Below, piece by piece: positions 54,919 to 64,000 of a stretch of DNA of 64,000 nucleotides (within the stretch, counting starts at the first letter, position 1; every line of letters begins with the position of its first letter). Source of the stretch: Calonectria ilicicola (lineage: Eukaryota > Ascomycota > Sordariomycetes > Hypocreales > Nectriaceae); assembly GCA_020809705.1 (NCBI GenBank), contig CP085826.1, positions 7,068,001-7,132,000 of the forward strand, in the 5' to 3' direction. The notes under the pieces were generated by a model that did not search any database, was not told the origin of the DNA, and worked only from the letters and a program-made list of their open reading frames with translations. A program made the translations under genes and the position numbers.

Positions 54919-56013
54919 ATGGCCCATCCTCAGTCTAACGGCGTCGCAAAGCCCGATGTCGCCCGCCAACTCCCCGAGATTTGCTACCGCCTGCGCGAAA
55001 AGGTCCTCGCCTTCCTCGACGAAACCACAGACGACACCACTCTCCTAAAAGTTCAGAACCAGGTCCGCATCGCAAACGGTGTCATTGAGGATGCGCTGCG
55101 CCGATATGGGTGAGTGAATCCCCCCACGACGCTGATATGGGTGAGTGGTTCCCCAGGACGAACTGCCCTACTCTAGACTCTAGATGGCCTCATTGAACTC
55201 TTTTTTTCTGACCATCCGCCTTGCCAACAGCACCGATGACCTCTCCATCTCCTACAACGGCGGCAAAGACTGCCTCGTCCTCTTAATCCTCATCCTCGCC
55301 TGCCTCCCCACCATCAACGCCCCCTCCAGCGCTGCCTCCAGCACCACCTCCGAACCCTCCGAGCCCCAGCCACTCAAGGCCCTCTACATTGTCTCTTCCA
55401 AGCCCTTCCAGGAGGTTGAGGACTTTGTCGCGACCACGTCCAAAGAGTACCACCTGGACCTAGACCGCTACACATCAAAGATGCGCCCCGCCTTGGAAGA
55501 CTACCTGGCCAAGCGACCCGAAATCAAGGCCATCTTCATGGGCACAAGGCGCACCGACCCTCACTCTGAGCACCTGACGCATTTTGACATGACGGACAAG
55601 GATTGGCCTCAGTTTATGCGCGTGCACCCCGTCATTGATTGGCATTACGTCGAGATCTGGGCCGTAAGTTTTCTCTCACCCGTTCTACCCGTCCACGCCA
55701 TGTGAAACTCTCCGAGCATGACAGATCATGCGATCACCGCGTCAGCAATAGGCAGAAAAAAAAGCAGAGTGGCCCGGAAACACAAGCGGGAAGAAAAAAA
55801 GAAAAGAAGCACTAGCTAACAAACTGCTCACAGTTTATCCGCCATCTCGAAATCCCCTTCTGCGAACTGTACAACCGTGGCTTCACATCGCTGGGAGGTG
55901 TCACCGACACGCGGCCCAATCCGGCGTTGGCCGTTGACAACGACGCCACCAAGTTCCGGCCTGCGTACGAGCTCCGCGATGATGACGAGGAGCGCCTCGG
56001 TCGCGACCGATAG
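54919..56013 (+). CDS. FAD1: FAD synthase (FMN adenylyltransferase), 3 exons, 267 aa
   Basis: Cytosolic enzyme that adenylates FMN with ATP to give FAD. Exons are 54919-55109, 55231-55663 and 55834-56013, with introns of 121 and 170 bases and frame kept. It belongs to the PAPS-reductase-like fold: the nucleotide-binding loop is ISYNGGKDCLVLL just after the first junction, followed by GTRRTDPHSEHL and the conserved RVHPVIDWHYVEIWAFIR, CELYNRGFTSLG and TRPNPAL segments. Length fits fungal FAD1 (about 270-310). The ATG at 54919 has a good context (CACCATGG). It is convergent with the augmin-like gene. Secure identification. Confidence 0.94.
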
Positions 56014-56454
56014 ATTCCTTCGCGGGTAAGGTGTCGGACAGAGTGTGAAATGCTGCGTTGCAAGTAATCAAGCAGCCAGCGGGGCAGAGAAAGGGCTTAC
56101 CGAGGTTCCATGCGTTCGTCTTCTGGAATCAATGGAAGAACAACGATGTTATGATACACCAAGGCAAAAAAGAACCGACAGCAATGTCCAAGAAAAAACC
56201 CAAACTTGTCCAAGATTCACACAGCCCATAGCAGTCGTGGTCACTCCGGGCGAGAAAGCGATAGAAGCATGGAATTGTTGCAAACAAAGGCGTTTTTTTG
56301 CTCATGTAAAGATAGATGTGCGTTTTGACTAGACCACTCCCACAATACAGGCGCTTGCGGTTTTTGTGTGTCATTTTTTGTAAATCTCCATTGAAGAAAT
56401 ATGTAAAAAATAAAAATAAAATGCAAAAAAAAAAAGTCTCTATGGGTATTCCAC
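56014..56454. terminator. Convergent 3' ends of FAD1 and augmin-like gene
   Basis: A 441-base spacer between convergent genes. It includes an A-rich tract (about 56401-56435, with AATAAAAATAAAATGC) suitable for polyadenylation on the plus strand. No coding content. Confidence 0.4.
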
Positions 56455-58314
56455 TCATGACGCCCAGCGATGCACAAACTCCTCCTTCTTCATGCTCTTC
56501 TTCCCGGTTTTAATGTCCACCTTGTCAAGCTTCTGCTTAACCTTGTCCACCTCTTGAGCCAGGAAATGAATGGACCCTTCAACCTCCGGATCTGCTAGTT
56601 TGACTTCCGCGAACGGACTCTCAGCCAGAATGCTGTCGCGCAGCAACTGGATTGCCAGGCGGGCATCTTCCAGCTTGCTAACTGCATTGTTCTCAAAAGT
56701 CTCTTGGGTGTTCCTTGCCATGTCGTCCGCCTTTAGAGTACGGTCCGAAACCGCCTGCGCCAGATCGGCGGCCTGCTCGGTGCCAGTCGCGTTCTCCGCT
56801 GGGGGCAGCGTAAGCGCTAGGTTGCGCAAGAGCGCCTCCATGGCCGGCTCGTCTTGGATACCTGACGAGCGCCTGCGACCTATACGGCGAGTGCCACTGG
56901 TTGTATTGGCGCGCATGCGGATAGGAACTGGCTTGACTGGCGACGCGGGTACCGCCGGCTTTGGTTTCCTAGGTGGAGAAACGGGAATGTTAATCTCATT
57001 CTTGGCCGTAGAAATGACGGTGGATGTTGCGGCTTGGTGTGAATTCAACGTCTCCACACGCTCTGTTAGGAGATCTATCCTGTCGAGTAAATAGTCGAGA
57101 CACTCATTAATCTAATAGCAGTGTTAGTAAAAACCATTGGCACAAGTAAAGTGAAACCAACATATGAAACAGCCTTTACTGAACGGCGCAGGCCCTGTCC
57201 ACTCTGTGAATCGGTTGCTTTTAGAGCGGGTTCAAGATACTCTTGCTCAGCAGACATTTGAGCCACGGGCAGGATTTCGGTATAGAGCGACTCGAGCTCC
57301 TCCTCAAGGGCCTTGACTTCTTGGTCTGGCGTGGGCCTGCTCTCCCCTGAGCGCTCAGCAGCAACCAAAGCCTCGAGGTAGGTTCTGTCAAGCTTAGTGC
57401 GCAGCGTTTCGACAGTAATCTTGATGTAGCTAGACAATGTTAGTGACAAGTCACCGATTTCCAGCGTAACACGAATTACCGCATGCAAATCTCACGGAGC
57501 TTATCCACCGACTGCTGCTCTTCTGGGTCCTGCTGGTCAAGCTCCCATCCAAGTTTCTGCAGACTGGATAGCAGCCTGTCATCTGAACGGAAGATGTTGT
57601 CGACCGTCTCATTAAGAACAGTCCTAATGTCCTTTGACTGCTGCTCCAAGTCGGCAATACGATAGCCTAGACTCTGAGCCATGTCTTCCACCTAGCATAC
57701 ATGTCAGTGATCATTCTCACATCTCTTAAGCGGCGGGATACGTTACCTGGGCGCCAAGTCTCCTCCGGTCAGACTCGGACTTTCTTAGGCGGGTCGCCTC
57801 GAGCTCACGACGCTGGGACTCGTTCTCGCCACGCTTCCTCACAAGACGAGAGAGGGCATCCTGCTGTTGGCGCAATGTCTCAGTCTGCTTGGAGATGGTG
57901 GCGGTAGAACGGTTCAGCTCCTGGATGGCAGCCTTGATGTCATCCTCGTTGACCGCCTGCACCTCGCCCAGGTCGTACACGTCTGCCAGCTTGTCAACCT
58001 GGCCACTCCTGTCGAGAACCGTATAACTGGAAGCAAAAGCGCACAACAAGTTTTAGCCACACAGAACAACAACGAACAAAAGAAAAGAAAAGAAAAGAAA
58101 GGAATTCTTTTCCGAGACATGCTTACAGTGCCAGCTCATCAGCCGTCAGGAGGTGATCGGGTCCGAGGTGCATGTTCGCCCACTCGATGAACGCGGTGCC
58201 GCCGTCTGGATCGGCAAGGGCACGATGCACATCGTCTTTGGCAACATTGATGCCGTACGTGCGCGCAGCCTTGAGCAGCAGGGCCTCGGCGCGGTCGCTA
58301 GGACTGAGATCCAT
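56455..58314 (-). CDS. HAUS augmin-like complex subunit 3-like coiled-coil protein, 5 exons, 534 aa
   Basis: Probable augmin subunit, a factor that recruits gamma-tubulin to existing microtubules. Exons are 58314-58127, 58026-57747, 57691-57480, 57429-57162 and 57111-56455; introns are 50-100 bases and all frames join. The N-terminal 100 residues resemble the HAUS3 N-terminal domain: FIEWANMHLGPDHLLTADELALYTVLDRSG has the same layout as the animal protein. Long coiled coils follow (IQELNRSTATISKQTETLRQQQ, then further heptad-rich helices to about residue 320). A basic Pro/Ser-rich linker and a last helical segment ending HRWAS close it. The assignment rests on the N-terminal pattern and coiled coils. 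Another coiled-coil cytoskeletal role is possible. Confidence 0.78.
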
Positions 58315-60528
58315 TGTGGACCTGTCGAATAGCGAGGTGGCGTTTTTTTTTCTACCTTTTCTACCTGGGTGGTGATGTGCCTGGGGTTTTTTGCACGTTA
58401 CACGGCGTCTTTACTCGATGCTGGCAGCGCCGCAGCCACGCCGGTCTCAAAAACAGCCCAGAAGGAGGGAGGGGATGAGAGAGGGAGGGGGGCTTATGGC
58501 TTGGCGATGCACGAGCACGAGACGGGGAAGGGCAATAGTCCGGATTCAGACGAAACTGTAGGTGCCCGTCTGCCGATATCTGTTTTGAGCCTCAGCTTGA
58601 CCGGGTTCTGGCCGATGGGGGGGTGGGATGCGAAGGAGGGCGGACGAAAACGCAACAAACAAAAAGCAAGCACACCAAATCCCTTTCCCTCCCTCAGCAA
58701 TTAGACTTACCGCTGACGACAAACCCGAAAATAGGCCGCCTGAAACAAGAAAAGAAAAGAAATACGAAGTGGCGTTCGACAACGCTTGCTGCTGCTGCTT
58801 CAGATGCGCGCAGGCTGGACGTCGATGGGCTGCTCCCGAACAAGGTAGAAAACAACACCCGGGCCGTCGTTGGCCCAAAGATGCGAGATAGCTTTGGGCG
58901 GTCAGTCGCCAAACGCCCCCATTGGTGCATGCGCTGGGGGTGCAGTGACAGCAGTGGCCTGGCACAGCGCAATGCAGGGGAGCCTGAGCCCCTCTCCCAA
59001 CGGCTGCAGTGTGGTTGCAGGGCGCCAGCCCAGCCCAGTCCGCCCCCTGGAATAGCGAGATCTCCTCTCTCCACTCTGAGCGCGCACTGCCGACCGGAGC
59101 CAGGTGCCGGGTAACTAAACTAGCTGCAATTACATTCGATGGAGGGATTGCAATTGGGCTGTTCACAACTTTTGGTCTCGAAATGAATAGAAAAAAAAAC
59201 ATCTTACCTGTTCTCGCAATAATCCAGACAGCTTAAAAAAAATCTTCTTTGTTTTCTTTTTCTTTTTCTTTTTTTGCGATATCTGTAATCACAAGGATCA
59301 ATCTCCTCAAACCCTCCAAAAAACAAAAAACGAAACACCCCCATGCCTCCATCGGTATTAGGTATAGGATGCCTTGTCTCAACAACCAAACACACCCTAA
59401 TGACCAATCAACTTACAGCCTCCAACGACTCCTTCGTTTGCAACTCGTGCAACGTCTCTCAGCATTAGTCCCGTCACTTACGAAACAAGTCACAATTCAA
59501 AATCCCACCTCTCACGTTTCCTCCAGATCTTTGTCATGTTTCGCTTTTTTTTTTTTTGTCTTGGTTTTTTTTTTCTGATATGGAGGGGTTTCTGCTGTTG
59601 TCTCTCTCCTCTCGCCTCGCACCCACTCGTCTTTGATTTGTAAATCGTGATACCTGTGACCCAGAAAAAACTCTCGCGGGGAAATAACTGTGTGCTTTTG
59701 TGCTCACCTGTTGGGTTACCACGAGGCCAACGCTCAACTTACTTCCTTTTCCTTTTTTACGAGAATTGCTATATCCAGACGCCCCCCTCCTGGGGCGTTT
59801 GCCCTCGCCCAGGATGACGTCTCCATGTGTCCTCGTCCTTCTCCCTTGAGGTACAACCGAGAGAGCTTCGATCGTGCCAAGTCATCCGGATAGATGATGA
59901 TTCCATGGCCCGACGGGCACTTCTGTAACGGGCCGGGGGGTCTACTGAAGCCTCGACACGGGTAGCCTCGATCCCGTTCCCGGGAACCCGTCCCTGGCAC
60001 GCAAACACTGCTTCCCCGGTAGGGCAAACTGTAGGTGGCCAAGGGACATATCCCTTTCCCCCTCCTCCGACAGGGGTTTTCCGTCTCTATCAATGGTCCA
60101 GACATGGCGTCCTAAACGCCAGGGACGGCAACTGGCAGCATGCCTCAAGGGAGCGAGTGGAGTGGGAGTGAGGCGAGATGCTGATAGAACCCACTGTTGA
60201 CGGCTGTCACTGGTGCGTCTCCTTGGCATACCTTTCCTATTCTGCACAACTCTGCGAAATCCGAAGCCCTCGTCATGCAATTGATCTCATACCCCCTTTG
60301 ACCATGACGTGTCTGTCGGCCGCTCCTCTCTCTCAATCACACTTATAACCCCCCCGTCGCCCTCTCCTCGCTCCGGGCCTGGGCACAAGGTGTAACTGTT
60401 TCTTTCTCACCCAAGGTCAGGAAGCACACGGAGTCGTCACTCTCGAGAACAAATCTGCTGTCCGCCTAAAAAACATCCTCTCACCAGCCGTGTTGCCACA
60501 ACACCCCCAAGGGTCGCACAAGCACAAA
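58315..60528. promoter_or_regulatory. 2.2-kb divergent spacer, no gene seen
   Basis: The spacer separates the divergent augmin-like and LrgB-family genes. Frames of up to about 218 codons on both strands (58546-59202) overlap each other and are rich in low-complexity sequence, so I read them as chance. Long pyrimidine tracts occur near 59242-59276 and 59545-59575, consistent with promoter or leader sequence. Confidence 0.5.
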
Positions 60529-62490
60529 ATGGTTGCGCCCACCACCAGAGTCTCTGAAATGCTCCGCGGTCTTAGACACTTTTATGCCATCCCCCGTCCT
60601 GCTCTCGCGAGCCTGGCGCATTGGAGGCCATGGCGTGTCCCCGGCTGCCGAGACAACCCAACAATGAATCATCCGACATCCTTATGGAAGAAGCGGGCAG
60701 TCCAGATTGCCAGCAGAGTCTCAAATTTTGCATGGGTTTGCGCCGTCTACTTGGTCAGCGAGCTCATAATCTGGGGTCTGAGCCGTGCGCTTGCTCCCGC
60801 GAAGCTCGAGTTCTTTTCGTCCATCTGCGGAATGGCCTTGACCTTTGCGCTCATGGTGATGCTTTGCGCGTGGACTCCAAACATTGACAATGTCTATCGG
60901 CGCCATGTCAAGCCAAAGGTCTGAAACATGCAGCTGTCAAAAAACAAGCCCATTGAATGCTAAAAACGATTTACAGATTGATTTCCTCAACTCGCATCTT
61001 GGACTTGGGTTTCCTATACCCCTTGTCATGCTCAACAAAGGCGCGATGCTGGAAGCCTGCGAAATTGGTCGCATCATAGGAAATTTTCGTGCGCGCTACG
61101 CCCCGGTTCATACGTATTTCTCAATTGGCTAACAATGGTTTCAGTTCTCACCAACATTGTTTCATGGACTCTCGTATTTGCGGTTTCTTTCCTCGTAATG
61201 ACTGCAGCAAACGATGCAACATACAGAACCTCTGAAGAAATATTCGACTCAAGCGCTATCACTGAAACCTCACCCGTTCCTAATGATCGATGGACAGCCG
61301 AATCCATTTCGGAACAGGGCATAGACTCACAAACCTCTGATTGCGAGAAGAGCATTCGACAGAAAGTGCGTTCTGCCACGCCTTCTTTTGAAGTTGCTCA
61401 ACGACTACCAATCTCCCAAATCACTGATGGGGCGTCCTTTTCCTCCCCGGCATCAGCCTGGGGACTTTTTACTTCACATTTTACCCTTCTTTGTTCATTC
61501 TTTTCCATTTTTCTCATTGGGGCACCCATTGCAGCAGCTGCCAAGGAGGAGCGTATTCTAGATGGCTGTGTTCTATGTTTCGTTTGGAGTTTGACTGCTA
61601 CCGCTCAACACAGAATCAAGTCATCTCAGTATGATGACCTGTCACCCACGCTAAAGAATGCACTGGTTACCCTGATGAACCCTGTTTTAGCAACCACGTT
61701 ACTCATGACAGCCTACATTAGGGCCAAGGCCGCTGCATACGGCTCCGAGAGCCTCGTGAAGATTCTGGACACCTTTAGCAGCGGAACGCCTTTATACGCC
61801 CTTTGGACATCTGATGTTACCTCCAAGCCCCTTCCACCTGGCGTGATTCACTGGTTTGGCGCTGGCGACGCAGCCCTTTCAATTCTTGAGTGTGGAATTC
61901 TCATTTGGGGCTTCAAGCTGTACGAGTGCCAGAGCCAGCTATTCAGCACAGCTGGGGTTCTCACCGTCGTCATCTCCATCATTTCGGCCATCGCCAATGT
62001 GTTTCTCAGCGTGCTCTCTGGGCGAGCCATGGGGATGCACAAAGAGGAGGCGTTGGCGTTCGCTGCCCGAAGTACCACTCTGGCCCTGGCGAAACCGGCC
62101 ATGACGGCTATTGGTGGAAGTCTGGGGGCAAATGCAGCATTCGTTGTAAGCAATGGCATCCTCGGACAGCTGATATACCCTTTTGTGCTGGACAGACTTG
62201 GGGTGAACTCAGCCAATGACAGGGTTGCGCCACCCGTTATCGAGTCTGACGCGACCAGCTTGGAAGCAAGCGAGACAATGGTTGAGGATAGTGATAGCCC
62301 GGTCACAATCGCTGCGGGGATTGCAATTGGCATCAATGGAGCGGCCATGGGAGTCTCATACCTCTATGAAACGAAAAGTCGATCAGCTCCATATGCGGCG
62401 TTGGCCATGACCATGTTTGGCATCATGACAGTCATTCTTACAACGGTTGAGCCTTTCCAAAGCGTTGTGGTAGGGCTCGCAAGCCGCTGA
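60529..62490 (+). CDS. LrgB/CidB-family multi-pass membrane protein, 3 exons, 615 aa
   Basis: Integral membrane protein of the LrgB/CidB (YohK) family; relatives include bacterial holin-like regulators and plant plastid glycolate/glycerate carrier PLGG1. The fungal role is unknown. Exons are 60529-60918, 60977-61088 and 61145-62490; introns of 58 and 56 bases keep frame. N-terminal membrane helices (about 60-130) form a first half, and a 100-residue hydrophilic linker lies inside exon 3. The second half carries the LrgB-like helices, with ALAKPAMTAIGGSLGANAAFVVSNGILGQL and GINGAAMGVSYLYETKSRSAPYAAL. Length is longer than bacterial LrgB because both halves are fused, as in plants. The gene looks intact and is convergent with ESS1. 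Confidence 0.87.
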
Positions 62491-62926
62491 TTTCTCTTTT
62501 TTCGCATTTCACTTTGTTGGAAGTTCATGTTGGGGACAATGTATGTTTTAAATGGGATATTTGACGGAAAATGGCTAGCTGGCAGTGCCTGGGGTGCTAG
62601 ACCTATACGATGCCATGATTTATGGACTTAGAACAACACGAGCAGCACATCCTCAGCTCGGGTTTTGTTGTTATTTGACAACTGGATACCCATTGCTTTC
62701 ACGCATTTTTACCAAGTTAGAAAAGTTATCAAGCCAATAAAAAGGATACCCAAGCGCTTTTGGCCGTCATAAAAATGACTGTGTATTTGTTTGTTTTTCA
62801 TCAACGCCAACAAGGTAATTAATTTCAACAGCCATACCGCACTTTGGTTTTTTTGGGACACCATCCCTGCTGCCAACACTATTCGTTACACTCGCCGTTC
62901 ATCCAATTACTCATAGCCGACATCTC
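62491..62926. terminator. Convergent 3' ends of LrgB-like gene and ESS1
   Basis: A 436-base spacer with A+T-rich stretches, including AATAAAAAGG near 62737-62746. No coding content was seen. Confidence 0.4.
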
Positions 62927-63778
62927 TTATGCGATGCTATGACAAGTTAGGTCAGATAAATACTGGGGCTAGGTAGGAGGTCGTGGGGGCCAACGTGGCA
63001 AAAACATACCGTTCAATCAAGTGAAGACCGCTCGCAGTCGACACGACGCCAGTGATGTCGCCAGGTTGAAGCGCAAAGGCAGCATCCTCGAATTCCTTTT
63101 GCATATCTCCCTTGCTAAAGTAGCCCAAGTCGCCGTGCTTGCGGGCGGATGAGCAATCAGACTCTGTTAGGGCCAGCTCGCCAAGGGAGACCTCGCCATC
63201 CTTGATCCTCTTCTCGTAGCCCTGAATGATGTCACGCGCCTCGTCCTCGGAGCGAGTAATCTCTGCCTAGAATCGCAAACAAACCAAAAATGTCATTATT
63301 CATCCCTGTAGGTAATTATTTGTTGGGCGGCTCATACCTCTCGCCAGCTGCTAGGCCGTCGGCTGTCACGGTGCTTCACTAGGAGATGGGCGGCGCGGAT
63401 CTTGCCCTCGGTGGAATTGGGGACGTCGTTTGCGCGGGTGCCGACGCTGTGGTAGGTGGCCATGTAGTGCTTGAGCTTCTCGGTGTCGGTGCCTGTCGGG
63501 GGCTCCCATCGGGAGACCTTTTCGGCGGCGTTGAAGTAGTAAGGAAGGTTCTTGGAGTTGGAGTGTCGAACCTCCCAGCCGGAGGGAAGGCCGGTGTCAG
63601 CCTACGACATTGTTGAATCCCTGGTTAGCTGCTGCAGATGCAAGTTTTGGGGCGAAATTGAGTCATGATTCCAAAGCCCAAGGTCCAAAAATGTACAATA
63701 CGAGCATCTCTGCCGGCCCCTCTTGTGCATTGTTGCCTTGTCTCGGGTGCGCATGCGAACGTTGAGGGGGCTTACCAT
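62927..63778 (-). CDS. ESS1: Parvulin-type peptidyl-prolyl isomerase ESS1/PIN1, 4 exons, 177 aa
   Basis: Nuclear prolyl isomerase acting on phospho-Ser/Thr-Pro sites, for example in the RNA polymerase II tail. Exons are 63778-63776 (ATG only), 63601-63338, 63266-63010 and 62936-62927, with introns of 174, 71 and 73 bases. A WW domain comes first (LPSGWEVRHSNSKNLPYYFN...SRWEPP, about 6-37). The parvulin domain follows with AAHLLVKHRDSRRPSSW (basic phosphate-binding residues), the active-site Cys in ESDCSSARKHGDLG, FSKGDMQKEFEDAAFAL, and the C-terminal SGLHLIERIA. Length matches yeast (170) and human (163) orthologues. The first coding exon being just the start codon is unusual, but the splice sites are good (ATG|GTAAGC). 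Confidence 0.93.
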
Positions 63779-64000
63779 GGTTGCTACGGAGGCGGTGGTG
63801 GAAACGGAGGTAAACAAATGATGCACGAAGCAATGCACACGAGCGCAGAGCACGGGGTATGGATATGTCTGCAAAAAAGGGGATCGAGGGATATTGGATA
63901 GGTGCAGATAAAAGGATGCAGTAGAAGCTAACAGGTGGATGAGGTGTTGTGGAGAGGAGAGAGAAGAGAAATAGAAGTCAAGGTATAGGTAGTCTTGCTG
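63779..64000. promoter_or_regulatory. Upstream region of ESS1
   Basis: The 222 bases upstream of the ESS1 start codon, to the window edge. On the minus strand they are pyrimidine-rich (TTCTCTTCTCTCTCC), typical of a fungal transcription start region. No coding content. Confidence 0.4.

Noticed and set aside
58546..59202. Overlapping 100-218 codon frames on both strands
   Set aside because: Mutually overlapping, low-complexity and inside a divergent promoter region.
1..64000. tRNA, rRNA, CRISPR arrays and intact transposons
   Set aside because: I looked for B-box-like GGTTCGA motifs with matching stems, regularly spaced identical repeats, and transposase or reverse transcriptase motifs, and found none that could be supported by eye.

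Overview
The window looks like a chromosome segment of a filamentous ascomycete, most likely a Sordariomycete and possibly Hypocreales. The genes carry short introns of about 45-175 bases with GTAAGT/GTGAGT-type donors and CTAAC-like branch sites. Families typical of that group are present: a Pth11-type rhodopsin-fold receptor, HET-domain and NACHT proteins, Clr5-ankyrin proteins and an AKR1 palmitoyltransferase. I found no bacterial, viral or organellar gene, and no tRNA, rRNA or CRISPR array. All gene models were spliced by eye, and the reading frame was checked across every junction that is reported as resolved.

Left flank (about 1.9-11 kb): a secreted M28 aminopeptidase, cystathionine beta-synthase, the SRP receptor beta subunit and AKR1. 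Right flank (about 51.7-63.8 kb): an Mtr-like amino-acid transporter, FAD synthase, a HAUS3/augmin-like coiled-coil protein, an LrgB/CidB-family membrane protein and the ESS1/PIN1 prolyl isomerase. Both flanks are housekeeping-like, richer in G+C, and their genes look intact.

The centre (about 15.7-48.2 kb) is an A+T-richer accessory stretch. In order it holds a rhodopsin-fold receptor, a SigF-like NTF2 protein, a head-to-head pair made of a NACHT NTPase and a 1501-residue HET-ankyrin protein, an APH-type kinase with a premature stop, a kelch membrane protein with a mutated splice donor, a short-chain dehydrogenase with its catalytic Tyr replaced by His, a broken GRDP-like gene ending in a glycine-rich tail, an orphan membrane protein, a Clr5-ankyrin protein, a decayed partial copy of the dehydrogenase, a small Cys-rich secreted peptide and a GPI-anchored surface protein. 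Two copies of an unknown dispersed repeat, each ending in an A-rich tract, lie 17 kb apart inside it.

The most interesting candidate is the divergent NACHT / HET-ankyrin pair (19.0-27.1 kb). In known fungal NLRs the HET effector, NACHT switch and repeat sensor usually sit in one polypeptide. Here the switch is in one gene and the effector plus sensor in the neighbour, with about 0.5 kb of shared promoter. A Clr5-ankyrin protein and surface or secreted proteins nearby make this look like a non-self-recognition cluster under birth-and-death evolution. This functional reading is inference; the domains and the arrangement are visible in the sequence.
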